A program made the translations under genes and the position numbers. The notes under the pieces are model-generated. The model saw only the letters and a list, made by a program, of their open reading frames with translations, was not told the origin of the DNA and did not search any database. From Chloroflexota bacterium (GTDB lineage Bacteria > Chloroflexota > Limnocylindria > QHBO01): 6,102 bases of DNA. The stretch is taken from positions 1 through 6,102 of the forward strand of contig JACDBZ010000208.1 in the NCBI GenBank assembly GCA_013694645.1. Reading direction: 5' to 3'. Below, in pieces: positions 6,005 through 6,102 of this stretch (position 1 is the first letter of the stretch; every line of letters begins with the position of its first letter).

Positions 6005-6102
6005 TCAGCCCGCCAATGCGCTCTCCGGCGGACCCTCACCGCGCGGCGGTGCGTTCGGGTCGATGTGGCCTCCCACCTCGTCCCAGATGCGGTTGCGGAA
6101 CG
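6005..6102 (-). CDS. C-terminal end of an unidentified protein (5' end outside window)
   Basis: On the minus strand one frame runs from the window edge (first full codon at 6100) to TGA at 6007-6005, giving 31 residues that begin FRNRIWDEVGGHIDPNAPP and end in a small-residue tail, ESALAG. Nearly every third base is G or C (27 of 31 codons), whereas the other two frames read unlike protein, so I take this as a genuine gene end. I do not recognise the family from this fragment. The stop is 34 bp before the acyl-CoA synthetase start on the same strand, so the two are probably co-transcribed and this gene may supply or use the acid or its CoA ester. Confidence 0.6.
   Translation of the reverse strand, partial: FRNRIWDEVGGHIDPNAPPRGEGPPESALAG

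Noticed and set aside
1..6102. Mobile elements, CRISPR arrays, tRNA/rRNA genes, toxin-antitoxin or phage genes
   Set aside because: No transposase motifs, regularly spaced repeats, structured RNA signatures or matching small gene pairs were seen on either strand.

Overview
High-GC bacterial DNA with strong G/C preference at third codon positions, a TTG start, dense packing (genes separated by 22-90 bp or overlapping) and weak or absent Shine-Dalgarno sites at several starts. The base composition, the likely leaderless regulator gene and the general look of the proteins would fit a soil or groundwater lineage such as Chloroflexota or Actinomycetota. This is inference only; no taxonomic marker is present.

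Left half (1-3560) is a transport and regulation cluster. It opens with the C-terminal end of an MFS permease that began before the window (1-399). After a 52-bp gap comes a complete MFS permease of the EntS/MFS_3 drug-efflux type (452-1852), clearly a paralogue of the first. A MarR-family repressor gene lies on the opposite strand (1838-2344), its stop overlapping the end of the second permease by 15 bp. Its ATG overlaps the ATG of a third, differently built MFS permease (2343-3560, FSR/fosmidomycin-resistance-like) in a shared CATG. A perfect 13-bp inverted repeat begins exactly at this divergent start. The simplest reading is a MarR repressor that controls itself and the divergent permease, and possibly the tandem efflux genes.

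Right half (3583-6102) is on the minus strand. Reading in the direction of transcription: the last 31 codons of an unidentified protein (6102-6005), an AMP-forming acetyl-CoA/acyl-CoA synthetase of 635 residues (5970-4063), and a 129-residue membrane-anchored coiled-coil protein of unknown function (3972-3583). The synthetase follows the upstream gene by 34 bp and is probably co-transcribed with it. The small protein is 90 bp further on and converges on the third permease with a 22-bp gap.

I see no mobile element, RNA gene, CRISPR array or phage gene. The window is mostly ordinary. The parts most worth a second look are the MarR/MFS divergent start with its inverted repeat, the three-heptad coiled-coil protein, and the altered nucleotide-binding loop of the synthetase. 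I do not see convincing evidence of a wholly new biological system.
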